Shown here: positions 44,064-52,395 of the stretch, piece after piece | How the letters are laid out: every line of letters begins with the position of its first letter | How positions within the stretch are numbered: position 1 is the first letter of the stretch | Assembly: GCF_019711195.1 (NCBI RefSeq) | Contig: NZ_CP081299.1 | Coordinates: 6,110,501 to 6,174,500, forward strand | Length of the DNA stretch: 64,000 bases | Source: Dyadobacter sp. NIV53 | Lineage (GTDB): Bacteria > Bacteroidota > Bacteroidia > Cytophagales > Spirosomataceae | Reading direction: 5' to 3' | Notes under the pieces: generated by a model | Seen by the model: the letters and a program-made list of their open reading frames with translations, nothing else | Told to the model about the DNA's origin: nothing | Databases searched by the model: none | Position numbers and translations under genes: made by a program

Positions 44064-45245
44064 ATGAAAAACATATATTTTTCCGGAATGCTGCTGATAG
44101 CATTCCTTATCAGTTCTGAAATTGTTTCAGCGCAGGGCTGTGTAGCTGTGCGCCAGATGGGTGGCATCAATCCTATGCTTGGATCGTCTTCTTATAATCT
44201 TCAGAAAGGCCAGTTTCAGGTAGGAACAAGTTATCGTTATTTTCACTCCTGGCGTCATTTTGTTGGAAAAGAAGAACAACCAGAACGGCAGACTACCGGA
44301 GGGGGCCATGGCCCTGACGGAAAAGACAGGGGAAATGCCGTAAATATATATTCCCACGCGCTCGATTTCAACGTGTCTTACGGACTTTCCAACCGTATTC
44401 AATTGAATGCAAGTATTCCTTTTGTCCATAATGAAAGATCCCAGGTTTTACGGTCGACTGTCATTGACACTACACGATACAGTGTTTTTGCAAAGGGTTT
44501 GGGTGACGTCCGTCTGGGAATTAATTACTGGATTATTGATCCTGACAGAGAGCATAGAGGTAACATTATGATTGGCGCAGGCGTGAAACTGGCTATAGGA
44601 AAACACGATGTAATGGACGATGCACTATAGGCTGATGGTTCCAAGCTTAGTGTTGTCATGGATCAGGCTATACAACCGGGTGACGGTGGACTAGGGGTTT
44701 CACTTGAAATTCAGGGATTCAGACAAATTGCGAAAAATGTGTATGGTTTTGCTAATGCATATTATTTATTTAATCCCAAAGAATCGAATGGTTCGTTCAA
44801 ATCAGCACCAGCGGCTGGTTTGGAGGGATACAATATTTATGCGTGTCCTGATCAGTATTTTGCCAGAGCTGGTGTAATGGCTGCTATCGGAAAAGCACAG
44901 AAACTAACTTTGTCACTCGCAGCAAGACTGGAAGGAATTCCTGCCTACGATGTTTTTGGAGGAAATCGTGCCTATCGCCGTCCTGGCTATGTGGTTGCCG
45001 TTGAACCGGGTGTAACTTATCGCACCGGACAGCATACGTTCAGTATTTTTGTTCCTTATAATTTTATCAAAAACCGTATTCAGAGCGCGGCAGATATTGC
45101 CAGCCAGAATTTACAGAATTCTGTAATTACGGACGAAGCTAAAAAGGTACACGTACAGGGAGATGCTGCTTTTGCGGATTATTCTATCAGTATTGGTTAT
45201 GCTTTTCGTTTTGGTGGAAAAAACAAACTGGGTGCAATTCACTAA
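44064..45245 (+). pseudogene. Outer-membrane beta-barrel protein interrupted by an in-frame TAG
   Basis: The frame opens MKNIYFSGMLLIAFLISSEIVSAQ (signal) and continues with QMGGINPMLGSSSYNLQKGQFQVGTSYRYFHSWRHF and many amphipathic strands. At 44628-44630 a TAG follows DDAL. Downstream, in the same frame, ADGSKLSVVMDQAIQPGDGG and the remaining strands run to 45245, ending ...YAFRFGGKNKLGAIH. Read through, the protein is 393 residues and uniform in style. It resembles the transporter-like or phenol-pathway MetA-type barrels but has no proven function. The stop is a substitution, unlike the other breaks in this window. Confidence 0.75.
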
Positions 45246-45267
45246 AATTCGGTCTTAATGGATATTT

Positions 45268-45310
45268 AAAAATCCCTGAGGAATGATTTTCATTTTTTCA
45301 GGGATTTTTT
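45268..45310 (+). terminator. Rho-independent terminator
   Basis: aaaaatccctga (45268-45279) pairs with tcagggattttt (45298-45309), followed by T. It lies 23 bases after the barrel gene's stop. Confidence 0.8.
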
Positions 45311-45412
45311 TATTGCACATTTAAACACCTCACGATCTTGGTATTGCCGGCATTCATTCAATATGTAAATTGAACCGAATTATATATTTACGAAAAAGCT
45401 TCATTTTAAATC

Positions 45413-46197
45413 ATGAACAAACAAACTCTTCCCGGCATTAAGCAATTTGACATTACAGGAAAATCGGCCATTATAACAGGCGGTTCAAAAGGCCTGGGAT
45501 TTGCCATGGCTGCCGGGCTTGCGTCGGCGGGTGCTGACCTGATGCTGGTAAACCGAAATGAAGAAGAGGGGAAAAATGCCGCCGGGGAATTGAGCAGGGA
45601 ATACGGATGCCGCGTCATTTCATTTACGGCCGATATCACAGAAGTGAAAGAAACAGAGGCTATGGCAGCAGCAGCTGTTGCACTTTTTGGTAAAATTGAT
45701 ATTCTGGTCAATAGTGCCGGAATTAACATCCGTGGCCCGATTGATGAAATTGCACCGGAAGATTTCAGGAAAGTAATGGAAGTCAATGTAAATGGTACCT
45801 GGCTTAGTTCGCGTGCAGTTGTACCATTTATGAAAGAAAAATGAACGGTCGGATTATCAATATAGCCAGCACATTGGGTTTGGTCGGATTGGCAAACCGT
45901 ACGCCTTATACAGCCAGCAAGGGAGCCGTTGTACAAATGACAAGGGCATTAGCGCTGGAACTGGCACCGTTCAATATAATGGTGAATGCAATTTGTCCCG
46001 GTCCGTTTCTGACGGATATGAATATTCCGATTGCTGATAGTGAAGAGGCTAAAAGTATTATTTTGGGTGCAACTGCATTGGGCCGCTGGGCACAACTGAA
46101 AGAAATTCAGGGTGCGGCAATTTTTCTGGCCAGTGAAGCTGCCAGTTATATGGTAGGTTCAATACTGACTGTCGACGGAGGATGGACAGCAAGATAA
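45413..46197 (+). pseudogene. Short-chain dehydrogenase/reductase, split by a -1 frameshift
   Basis: The first part (MNKQTLPGIKQFDITGKSAII) has the NAD(P) loop TGGSKGLGFA, the NSAG motif, and NVNGTWLSSRAVVPFMKEK. It ends at a TGA within AATGAACG. One more A in the run 45837-45841 gives MKEKMNGRIINIAS and continues through YTASKGAVVQM (catalytic Tyr/Lys) to GGWTAR at 46197. The repaired 261-residue protein is a normal classical SDR (gluconate 5-dehydrogenase-like). As written, the second frame starts at an ATGA overlap, which could allow coupled translation, but a sequence error is more likely. Confidence 0.88.
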
Positions 46198-46421
46198 ATT
46201 ATGTAATATCCTGGTTATGAAATTGTAAATAAACCGGAAGGAAAACCACAAATTTTGATGCAATGTAACTTTGACACTCGCAGGTGTAGATTAATTTCTT
46301 CATAAGATGATACAAAGAATGCTGCGGGAGGCCTATTTGTTTTGGTACGGGATTTAATGGGATTAGTCAGCCGAACGAATTTAAGTTTGGTATAAACCAA
46401 TATCTTTTTAAATCAACTACT

Positions 46422-46961
46422 ATGAAAACTGCCAAAACCAAAGCAACTAAGCAAATTACTGAAACTGATAGCGAGAAACTGAAAGAACTGTTTGTAGATG
46501 GTCTGAAAGACATTTACTGGGCGGAAAAACACCTTGCAAAAGCATTGCCAAAAATGGCAAAAAATGCTACATCTGATGAATTAAAATCTGCTTTTGAACT
46601 ACATACAACCCAAACCGAAGAGCATGCGACAAGGCTGGAAGAGATATTCGGGATGATTGGTGAAAAAGCACAAGCCAAAAAATGCGCTGCCATGGAAGGC
46701 CTTTTGGAAGAAGCTACTGAAATTATAGAGGATACAGAAAAAGGAACAATGGTTCGTGATTGCGGTTTGATTATGGCTGCTCAAAAAGTGGAGCATTATG
46801 AAATTGCAACGTACGGAACGTTAAGAAACATCGCAAGAACACTTGGACATGGCGATGTTGCAGATCTTTTGCAGCAAACATTGGATCAGGAAGGAGAAAC
46901 GGATCATATTTTGACCGGCCTGGCTGAAACCTACGTGAACGAAGAAGCAAACGCAGAATAA
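46422..46961 (+). CDS. YciE/YciF-family ferritin-like protein (DUF892)
   Basis: A 179-residue four-helix protein. LKELFVDGLKDIYWAEKHLAKALPKMAKNA (positions about 46475-46565) and HTTQTEEHATRLEEIF are the family landmarks. KVEHYEIATYGTLRNIARTLG and QEGETDHIL supply the second pair of ligands for a di-iron or di-metal site. Members are stress-induced in enterobacteria and of uncertain function, perhaps metal or peroxide handling. A TAAGTTTG -7-like box lies at 46382-46389 and a hairpin terminator follows. It is transcribed alone. Confidence 0.9.
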   Translation: MKTAKTKATKQITETDSEKLKELFVDGLKDIYWAEKHLAKALPKMAKNATSDELKSAFELHTTQTEEHATRLEEIFGMIGEKAQAKKCAAMEGLLEEATEIIEDTEKGTMVRDCGLIMAAQKVEHYEIATYGTLRNIARTLGHGDVADLLQQTLDQEGETDHILTGLAETYVNEEANAE

Positions 46962-46980
46962 ATTACTGACCGTATAGTTT

Positions 46981-47018
46981 CAAAAGTGCTGATAATCTGA
47001 CGATTATTGGCACTTTTG
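46981..47018 (+). terminator. Hairpin after the YciE-type gene
   Basis: caaaagtgc (46981-46989) pairs with gcacttttg (47010-47018), with an additional inner gataat/attat pairing. A T-rich stem end is present but the trailing T-run is weak. Confidence 0.55.
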
Positions 47019-47119
47019 CGCATAAAACCATTTTGTCGTACTCCTAAAACTTTTACCATTATGTAATTGTCAATAATGGTTAACGACTTTGAACATCTAA
47101 CTTACTCAACTCTGGTTTT

Positions 47120-47506
47120 ATGAATAAACCAATTATTTGTCTGTTAATTGATGATGATCCGGATGATCATCAAATATTCTATATGGCACTGAAACAGGCA
47201 TTTCCGGAAGCTATCTGCTCTTGTACATTGAACTGCATTCAGGCAACAGATCAGCTCAGGAATAAAAGCATACCCACTCCTGAATATATTTTTATGGATT
47301 GGAATTTACCATATCTCGAAGCAAAGGAATGTATACAATGCTTACAGGATGTTGACGAATTAAAAAATGCGCACATTTTTATATTATCCGGGTTCGTCCC
47401 GTTTATTAATGTAAAAGATCTGGATAAACTAGGCTTGAAAAAAGTCCTGAAAAAACAAAATACGATCAGCCTGCTTTCAAAGGAACTCAGCGAAGTATTG
47501 CCATAA
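47120..47506 (+). CDS. Single-domain response regulator
   Basis: A 128-residue receiver. The acidic pocket is DDDPDDHQIF (residues 11-20). The phosphoacceptor is Asp60 in YIFMDWNLPYLEA. The switch region is IFILSGF and the conserved Lys is in VLKKQNTISLL. There is no output domain. It probably accepts phosphate from an orphan kinase. It is convergent with the GH2 gene. Confidence 0.88.
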   Translation: MNKPIICLLIDDDPDDHQIFYMALKQAFPEAICSCTLNCIQATDQLRNKSIPTPEYIFMDWNLPYLEAKECIQCLQDVDELKNAHIFILSGFVPFINVKDLDKLGLKKVLKKQNTISLLSKELSEVLP

Positions 47507-47548
47507 TCTGCGACAAGCCCTGAAATTATGTTCAAATTACTCTCTGCG

Positions 47549-50179
47549 TTATTTTACCTGAATAAACTGCTCTTTTACGTTCCAGCCATCAAGTGATACC
47601 ATTGGCAATTCGCCGGATGCGGTGTAATCCAAAATCACAGTTTTCTTTTCACCCGGTAAAACAGATACATAATTATCATCATAGAAAACAGGCAGGATCC
47701 GCTTTTTCGTTTGGGGATCCACAAGCGACAATCTGTTGAAAAAGGCGACCGGATTTTTAGCTGGATTCATGAGTGTAACTTCAATTTTTCCTTTCCCCAA
47801 AACGCTCGCCTGAACGTCAATTTCCGCTTTTGACATTTGATTTAATCCGCTGTAATTTCCCTCAGAATCTGCCAGCCAATAGAGGTTGTCGCTGATGATT
47901 TCTTTATTCAGGTTCAGCAGTCGCAGTGAAAGAAAAGTGCCTTCTTTTTGAGCTAATTTCCTGATCTCATTATTGATAGGAAATATGGTACGCGTAGTGG
48001 ATGGCCCCATCTCTACAAATGCCTGTCCAAGATTTGTCGCTTTCCCATTCATATCAATCGCATTGACAACCATCATCATATCATACTGATGTTTGAAAGT
48101 ATTGTTTGTCACCATCACGGTACTGTCGGCATGGTTGTACATAATATGCAAGGGCGCGCTGCCGTTGTGCAGGCCATACAGACAGGCATTCGGGTCAAGG
48201 TAATAATCATACATTTGCCCGCGCAAAGCCGTCCATGGATTTTGCGTTTTCCAGATAATTACACCGGTATACCAATCCCACATGTGCGCGCTGAAACCTT
48301 CCATCATGGAGCGGTACTGATCATAATTAACAAGCTGTGCTTTTTTGCCGAAATCCTGTAAATCTTTGGGTTTTCCGTAAGCATCCACATGATCCAGATA
48401 GCCAATGTATTTGTGGTAATTCCAGACTGAATCCACCTTTTCTTTACCACTTTTTACAGAATAAACCGGGGCAATAAGGTTTTCTTTGGGAATAAATCTC
48501 TCCAGGGATTCCAGATCGCCAACACCAACCGAACCAATTTCTGAGTTAAAAGGCCAGGTTTTGTAGTTGAAAAAGCGTTTCAACGGCTGAATACCATATG
48601 GGCCGTCCCCATTGCCTCCGATTGAATTAAAAGACATATCGTCGGAATTGGAATAATCCACGAACCAGCGTGTGCCATCAAGTTTGGTAAGGATGGAATC
48701 ACGAAGGGGGAGCATAATATCCTGCGGTAAGGTAATTTCATTTCCTCCGCACCAGATTGCCAGAGAAGGATAATTACGGATCATTTTGATCTGGTCTGCT
48801 GCCGATTCCAGAAACAGGTTATGGTCATCCGGATAGTTGCGCCGTGTCCATTGATCATCCAGTTTCATAGGATCAAGCCAGCGGCCGTTGCAATCGCCCG
48901 AGCCCCAGAAATCCTGCATTACCAGAATGCCATATTTGTCGCAGGCGTCATAAAATTCAGGGCGCTCAGTTAAAGCGCCACCCCAGATGCGCAACAAATT
49001 GAGGTTCATATCGCGGTGGAAACGTATTTCTGCATCATAACGGACGTCGGAGAAACGCAGCATCGCATCGGAAATGATCCAGTTCCCGCCTTTGATAAAA
49101 ACCCGCTGGCCATTAACGGAAATTTGCTTGCTTTTGGTAACAGTATTCCAGTCGGCCTGGATTTCGCGGATCCCGACGTTTATATTTTCTTCATCAGAGA
49201 CTACGCCGTTTGCAATAAACTGCATTTTTAACGGATAAAGCTGTTGTGAACCGTAACCGTGCGGCCACCACAATTTTGGATTTTCAAGCTGAAGATCGGG
49301 CAAACTGATTTCCGTAGTTTTATGGGCGGGAATGGTTACTGCTTTCGAAATTTTGCGGCCATCCAGCACATATTGTAAAATTCCTTTTAAGGGTAAGTCA
49401 GTAGGATTTTCAAGTTCTGCTGAAACTTGTATTGTTGCTGGTTTCTGTGGTCCGTCAGGTTTTCGCTGACCGGGAACCAAGGTAACAATGTGTGGATTTT
49501 TAATGTTTATTTTCCCCGTTTTTTCAATCAGGACTTTATCCCAAATTCCAGTATTACGGTCGCGCACAGGCTGGATCCAATCCCAGCCGGCTACGTACTG
49601 ATGAGCCACATTTTTTGCAATGGCACCATCGCCGCCCTGTCCGCCATTAGGATTTCCGACCGCATCAGGCGGAAAAACTATTACTGCCAGACGGTTCCGG
49701 CCATTTTTTTGCAGCGCAGCAGTGATATTAAAAGACTGGCGCAGGAACATACCGCTATGCCTTTTACTGTTTAATTTTTTTCCATTCAGATATACATCAA
49801 AACTGTAATTTACTCCGCGGAAATGCAGCCATGCCTGTTCGCCGGGCTTTACATTTTCTGTAAAATCCTTTACAAACCAATAAGTATAATAATCGCGTCC
49901 GGTATTAAATATGTCTGGTATCTTCTCATTATTCATCCCGTAAAAGGGATCGGGTATTTGTTTGTTTTCCAGCATTGTAGTGAGGACAGTGCCCGGAACT
50001 ACTGCCGGAATCCAGTCTGCTAATGAATATGCCGGATTAGAAATGGCTGAACCATCCGCTTTTATTTTTAAAACCGGACTGCATTTCCAACCTGAGTTCA
50101 ATTCATATTTGCTTTGGGAAAAAACATTAAAACATATCAGGTTCAGTAAAAGGAGTAAACAAGTGAATATCCGGTTCAT
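47549..50179 (-). CDS. Large secreted GH2 glycosidase (beta-mannosidase/exo-glucosaminidase-like)
   Basis: An 876-residue exported enzyme (signal cut after FNVFSQ). The N-terminal sugar-binding domain includes WIPAVVPGTVLTTMLENKQIPDPFYGMNNEKIPD and HFRGVNYSFDVYLNGKKL. An immunoglobulin-like domain follows. The TIM barrel has LLRIWGGALTERPEFYDACDKYGILVMQDFW and the acid/base in AIWCGGNEIT. The likely nucleophile Glu is in PFNSEIGSVGV. The C-terminal part contains beta-sandwich domains. This domain order fits the GH2 group annotated as mannosylglycoprotein endo-beta-mannosidase or exo-chitosanase. Exact specificity cannot be read from sequence. Confidence 0.9.
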   Translation of the reverse strand: MNRIFTCLLLLLNLICFNVFSQSKYELNSGWKCSPVLKIKADGSAISNPAYSLADWIPAVVPGTVLTTMLENKQIPDPFYGMNNEKIPDIFNTGRDYYTYWFVKDFTENVKPGEQAWLHFRGVNYSFDVYLNGKKLNSKRHSGMFLRQSFNITAALQKNGRNRLAVIVFPPDAVGNPNGGQGGDGAIAKNVAHQYVAGWDWIQPVRDRNTGIWDKVLIEKTGKINIKNPHIVTLVPGQRKPDGPQKPATIQVSAELENPTDLPLKGILQYVLDGRKISKAVTIPAHKTTEISLPDLQLENPKLWWPHGYGSQQLYPLKMQFIANGVVSDEENINVGIREIQADWNTVTKSKQISVNGQRVFIKGGNWIISDAMLRFSDVRYDAEIRFHRDMNLNLLRIWGGALTERPEFYDACDKYGILVMQDFWGSGDCNGRWLDPMKLDDQWTRRNYPDDHNLFLESAADQIKMIRNYPSLAIWCGGNEITLPQDIMLPLRDSILTKLDGTRWFVDYSNSDDMSFNSIGGNGDGPYGIQPLKRFFNYKTWPFNSEIGSVGVGDLESLERFIPKENLIAPVYSVKSGKEKVDSVWNYHKYIGYLDHVDAYGKPKDLQDFGKKAQLVNYDQYRSMMEGFSAHMWDWYTGVIIWKTQNPWTALRGQMYDYYLDPNACLYGLHNGSAPLHIMYNHADSTVMVTNNTFKHQYDMMMVVNAIDMNGKATNLGQAFVEMGPSTTRTIFPINNEIRKLAQKEGTFLSLRLLNLNKEIISDNLYWLADSEGNYSGLNQMSKAEIDVQASVLGKGKIEVTLMNPAKNPVAFFNRLSLVDPQTKKRILPVFYDDNYVSVLPGEKKTVILDYTASGELPMVSLDGWNVKEQFIQVK

Positions 50180-50459
50180 CGAAATTTTAGAATTTGGAAG
50201 TATTAACGCAACAAATATATTACTACAAAAAACGGGAAACTAGGTATAAACGTTGGTTTGGTAAAATATTGAAGAAGATTCCTGATATTATTAAATTATT
50301 TTAAAATCACATCCAATTAAGATGTTCTCAAACTATACTGAAATAGATACAACCACAGAAATTCAGACCCGTTATAGTATCCCATTAAATTTTTCTGGTA
50401 TGATTATTTATAATTAAAGTCATATTACTTTAAAATAATTTACAACAAATATAGAAATC

Positions 50460-51014
50460 ATGAAACGTATAAAATTGAGTATCATCGCATTGACACTTAT
50501 AGGTTCAACGGTTGCATTTGCACAAACGACAACATCACCAGGTACTGGCAGTGGAGCAACTACCACACAGCCATCGTCAATTCCGGGGTCAACGCAGCCA
50601 ACATCCATCCCGGGTAGTACAACACAACCGTCGACCACACCGGGCACCACACAACCATCAACAGTACCTGGAAGCAGCACAACATATCCGTCGTCAACAA
50701 CGCCGGGCGCTATAACAACTCAGCCATCATCGGTACCGGGAAGTTCTGTTAATCCATCGTCGACAACACCTGGTGCTACCACACCGGGAAGTACGACTCA
50801 GCCATCAACAGTTCCAAACAGTACAACAACACCATCAACAACACCGGGAGGAACAATCTCTAATCCTTCAACAGTACCGGGAAGCACTACTTCACCGACT
50901 ACAAATCCAAGTGATGTAAGAACAAATCCGGGAAGTTCGACCAAACCAATGACAACACCCGGAGGAACTCCGAAATCATCATCGACACCGGGAAGTACGA
51001 CTACAACGCCGTAA
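50460..51014 (+). CDS. Secreted Ser/Thr/Pro/Gly low-complexity protein
   Basis: A 184-residue protein with a signal peptide (MKRIKLSIIALTLIGSTVAFAQ). The mature part is almost only Thr, Ser, Pro, Gly, Gln and Asn in irregular repeats of units like STTPGTTQPSTVPGS. Charge is near zero and aromatic residues are almost absent, so it is intrinsically disordered and mucin-like. It may be a glycosylated surface or extracellular spacer. The monocistronic layout is supported by its own terminator. Function unknown. The opposite-strand frame in this region (50680-50420) is a compositional shadow. Confidence 0.75.
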   Translation: MKRIKLSIIALTLIGSTVAFAQTTTSPGTGSGATTTQPSSIPGSTQPTSIPGSTTQPSTTPGTTQPSTVPGSSTTYPSSTTPGAITTQPSSVPGSSVNPSSTTPGATTPGSTTQPSTVPNSTTTPSTTPGGTISNPSTVPGSTTSPTTNPSDVRTNPGSSTKPMTTPGGTPKSSSTPGSTTTTP

Positions 51015-51045
51015 TTTCCAGAGTTTGATTTATAAGTAATAACTA

Positions 51046-51091
51046 AAAACCTGATTACCAAGTCCTAAGGATGGAAGTAGTCAGGTTTTTT
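51046..51091 (+). terminator. Rho-independent terminator
   Basis: aaaacctgatta (51046-51057) pairs with tagtcaggtttt (51078-51089), one mismatch, followed by T. It lies 32 bases after the stop of the Ser/Thr/Pro-rich gene. Confidence 0.75.
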
Positions 51092-51158
51092 ACGCTATAA
51101 ATGTTTTTAATCTGAAATCAATCAGTTAATTGCTGACAGCCAAGCGCTCGGGAAATCC

Positions 51159-52340
51159 TCAATGCTCATCTTCATCCTCTGAATTTTTTAGTTTTGATAA
51201 TAGTGTATAAGCACCTTTGATCACGATTTTAGCTTTGGAGCCATCAAATTGATCCGAAAATTTCACCTGCGAAAAACCATTTTCTGAAACACCGAGAATT
51301 ACTTCTTTCATCTCAAAAAACAGATTTGCAGGGTCTTTATTAACATCACTGATATTTTGTAAAAAAATGTAAGGTTTACCTTCAAAGTCGACGATGGCTT
51401 CATCTGGCAAAGCAGTTACCGGATTAGCACCGGTTTCTATAATTGCTTTTACAAAATTCTGTGGTAACAATCCAGGATCATCTTTGGTCAAATGGCAATG
51501 CACCCGTACAGTCCTATCTTCATTTATTTTTTGATTGATCAGATAAACTTCCGCCAGATTTTCCTTGCCGGGATTATTGGTAACTGTAAAGCGTATAAGT
51601 TGCCCCAGTTTAATTTTGGGAATATCCTGTTCAAAAACAGAAAGTTCTACGTGTAAATGGTGCGTGTCAACAATTTCAAACATTACGTCAGTCGGATTTA
51701 CATATTTGCCAATATTTACATTTACGGTCGTAACTGACCCATTGATAGGGGAAGTGATGGTAGTATGGTTGACAATCGTACCATTTGCCAGTGTATTCAA
51801 ATTAATGCCTGCTGTTTTAAGCCTTTCCTTTAATCCGGCTAAACGCGCTTTTTGAATCCTTACTTCTGAATTGGCCTGTTGCTGCACTTTTTTAGCGCTC
51901 ACATTTTCCTGGCTTAGCTTGTTCTGGCGTTCATATTCGAGCTCGGCATATTCCAGTTTACTTTCAGTTTCCAAATAATCCTGCTGAATTTGTATAAAAT
52001 CAGGGTTTTCGATGATAGCCAGAACCTGCCCTTTTTTTACTTTCATCCCTTGCAAAAGCTCTGTTTTTCTAATAAATCCACCCATCGGGGCTGAAATACT
52101 CACCAGGTTTTGAGGAGGAATGTCGATAATTCCATTGGCAACAACCACGTCACTGAGATTTCGGATACTGATTGGTCCGGTTTCAATTCCGGCAATTTTA
52201 TACTGAGACTGCGTAATTTCGACGCTGTTACCAGACTCTTCGTGAGGAGCATGTTCTACGATTTCCTGTTTTTCTTCCGTTTTTTTATTGCACGAAAAAA
52301 TGATAAAAATGATAAAAAAAGTGATGGCTATATTTTTCAT
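51159..52340 (-). CDS. Periplasmic adaptor of a heavy-metal RND efflux pump (CzcB/CusB-like)
   Basis: A 393-residue membrane-fusion protein. The start at 52340 (MKNIAITFFIIFIIFSCNKK) opens a lipoprotein signal with Cys17; an upstream in-frame ATG at 52406 is less likely. The barrel-sandwich halves contain VSISAPMGGFIRKTELLQGMKVKKGQVLAIIENPD and TSPINGSVTTVNVNIGKYV. They flank a coiled coil (about 105-170). It links the inner-membrane RND pump to an outer-membrane channel. It is downstream of the CzcA-type gene on the same strand. No channel gene follows. Confidence 0.9.
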   Translation of the reverse strand: MKNIAITFFIIFIIFSCNKKTEEKQEIVEHAPHEESGNSVEITQSQYKIAGIETGPISIRNLSDVVVANGIIDIPPQNLVSISAPMGGFIRKTELLQGMKVKKGQVLAIIENPDFIQIQQDYLETESKLEYAELEYERQNKLSQENVSAKKVQQQANSEVRIQKARLAGLKERLKTAGINLNTLANGTIVNHTTITSPINGSVTTVNVNIGKYVNPTDVMFEIVDTHHLHVELSVFEQDIPKIKLGQLIRFTVTNNPGKENLAEVYLINQKINEDRTVRVHCHLTKDDPGLLPQNFVKAIIETGANPVTALPDEAIVDFEGKPYIFLQNISDVNKDPANLFFEMKEVILGVSENGFSQVKFSDQFDGSKAKIVIKGAYTLLSKLKNSEDEDEH

Positions 52341-52395
52341 TGAATATTTCGGTATTGAAAATCTTAATAGGAAATAAAATATTATTGAACAACAA

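Noticed and set aside
45406..45936. 176-codon minus-strand frame over the split SDR gene
   Set aside because: Antisense to conserved SDR motifs on the other strand; Ser/Ala-rich composition typical of a shadow frame.
50420..50680. Val/Gly/Asp-rich minus-strand frame over the Ser/Thr/Pro-rich gene
   Set aside because: Its repeats simply mirror the low-complexity plus-strand gene, which has a proper signal peptide and terminator.
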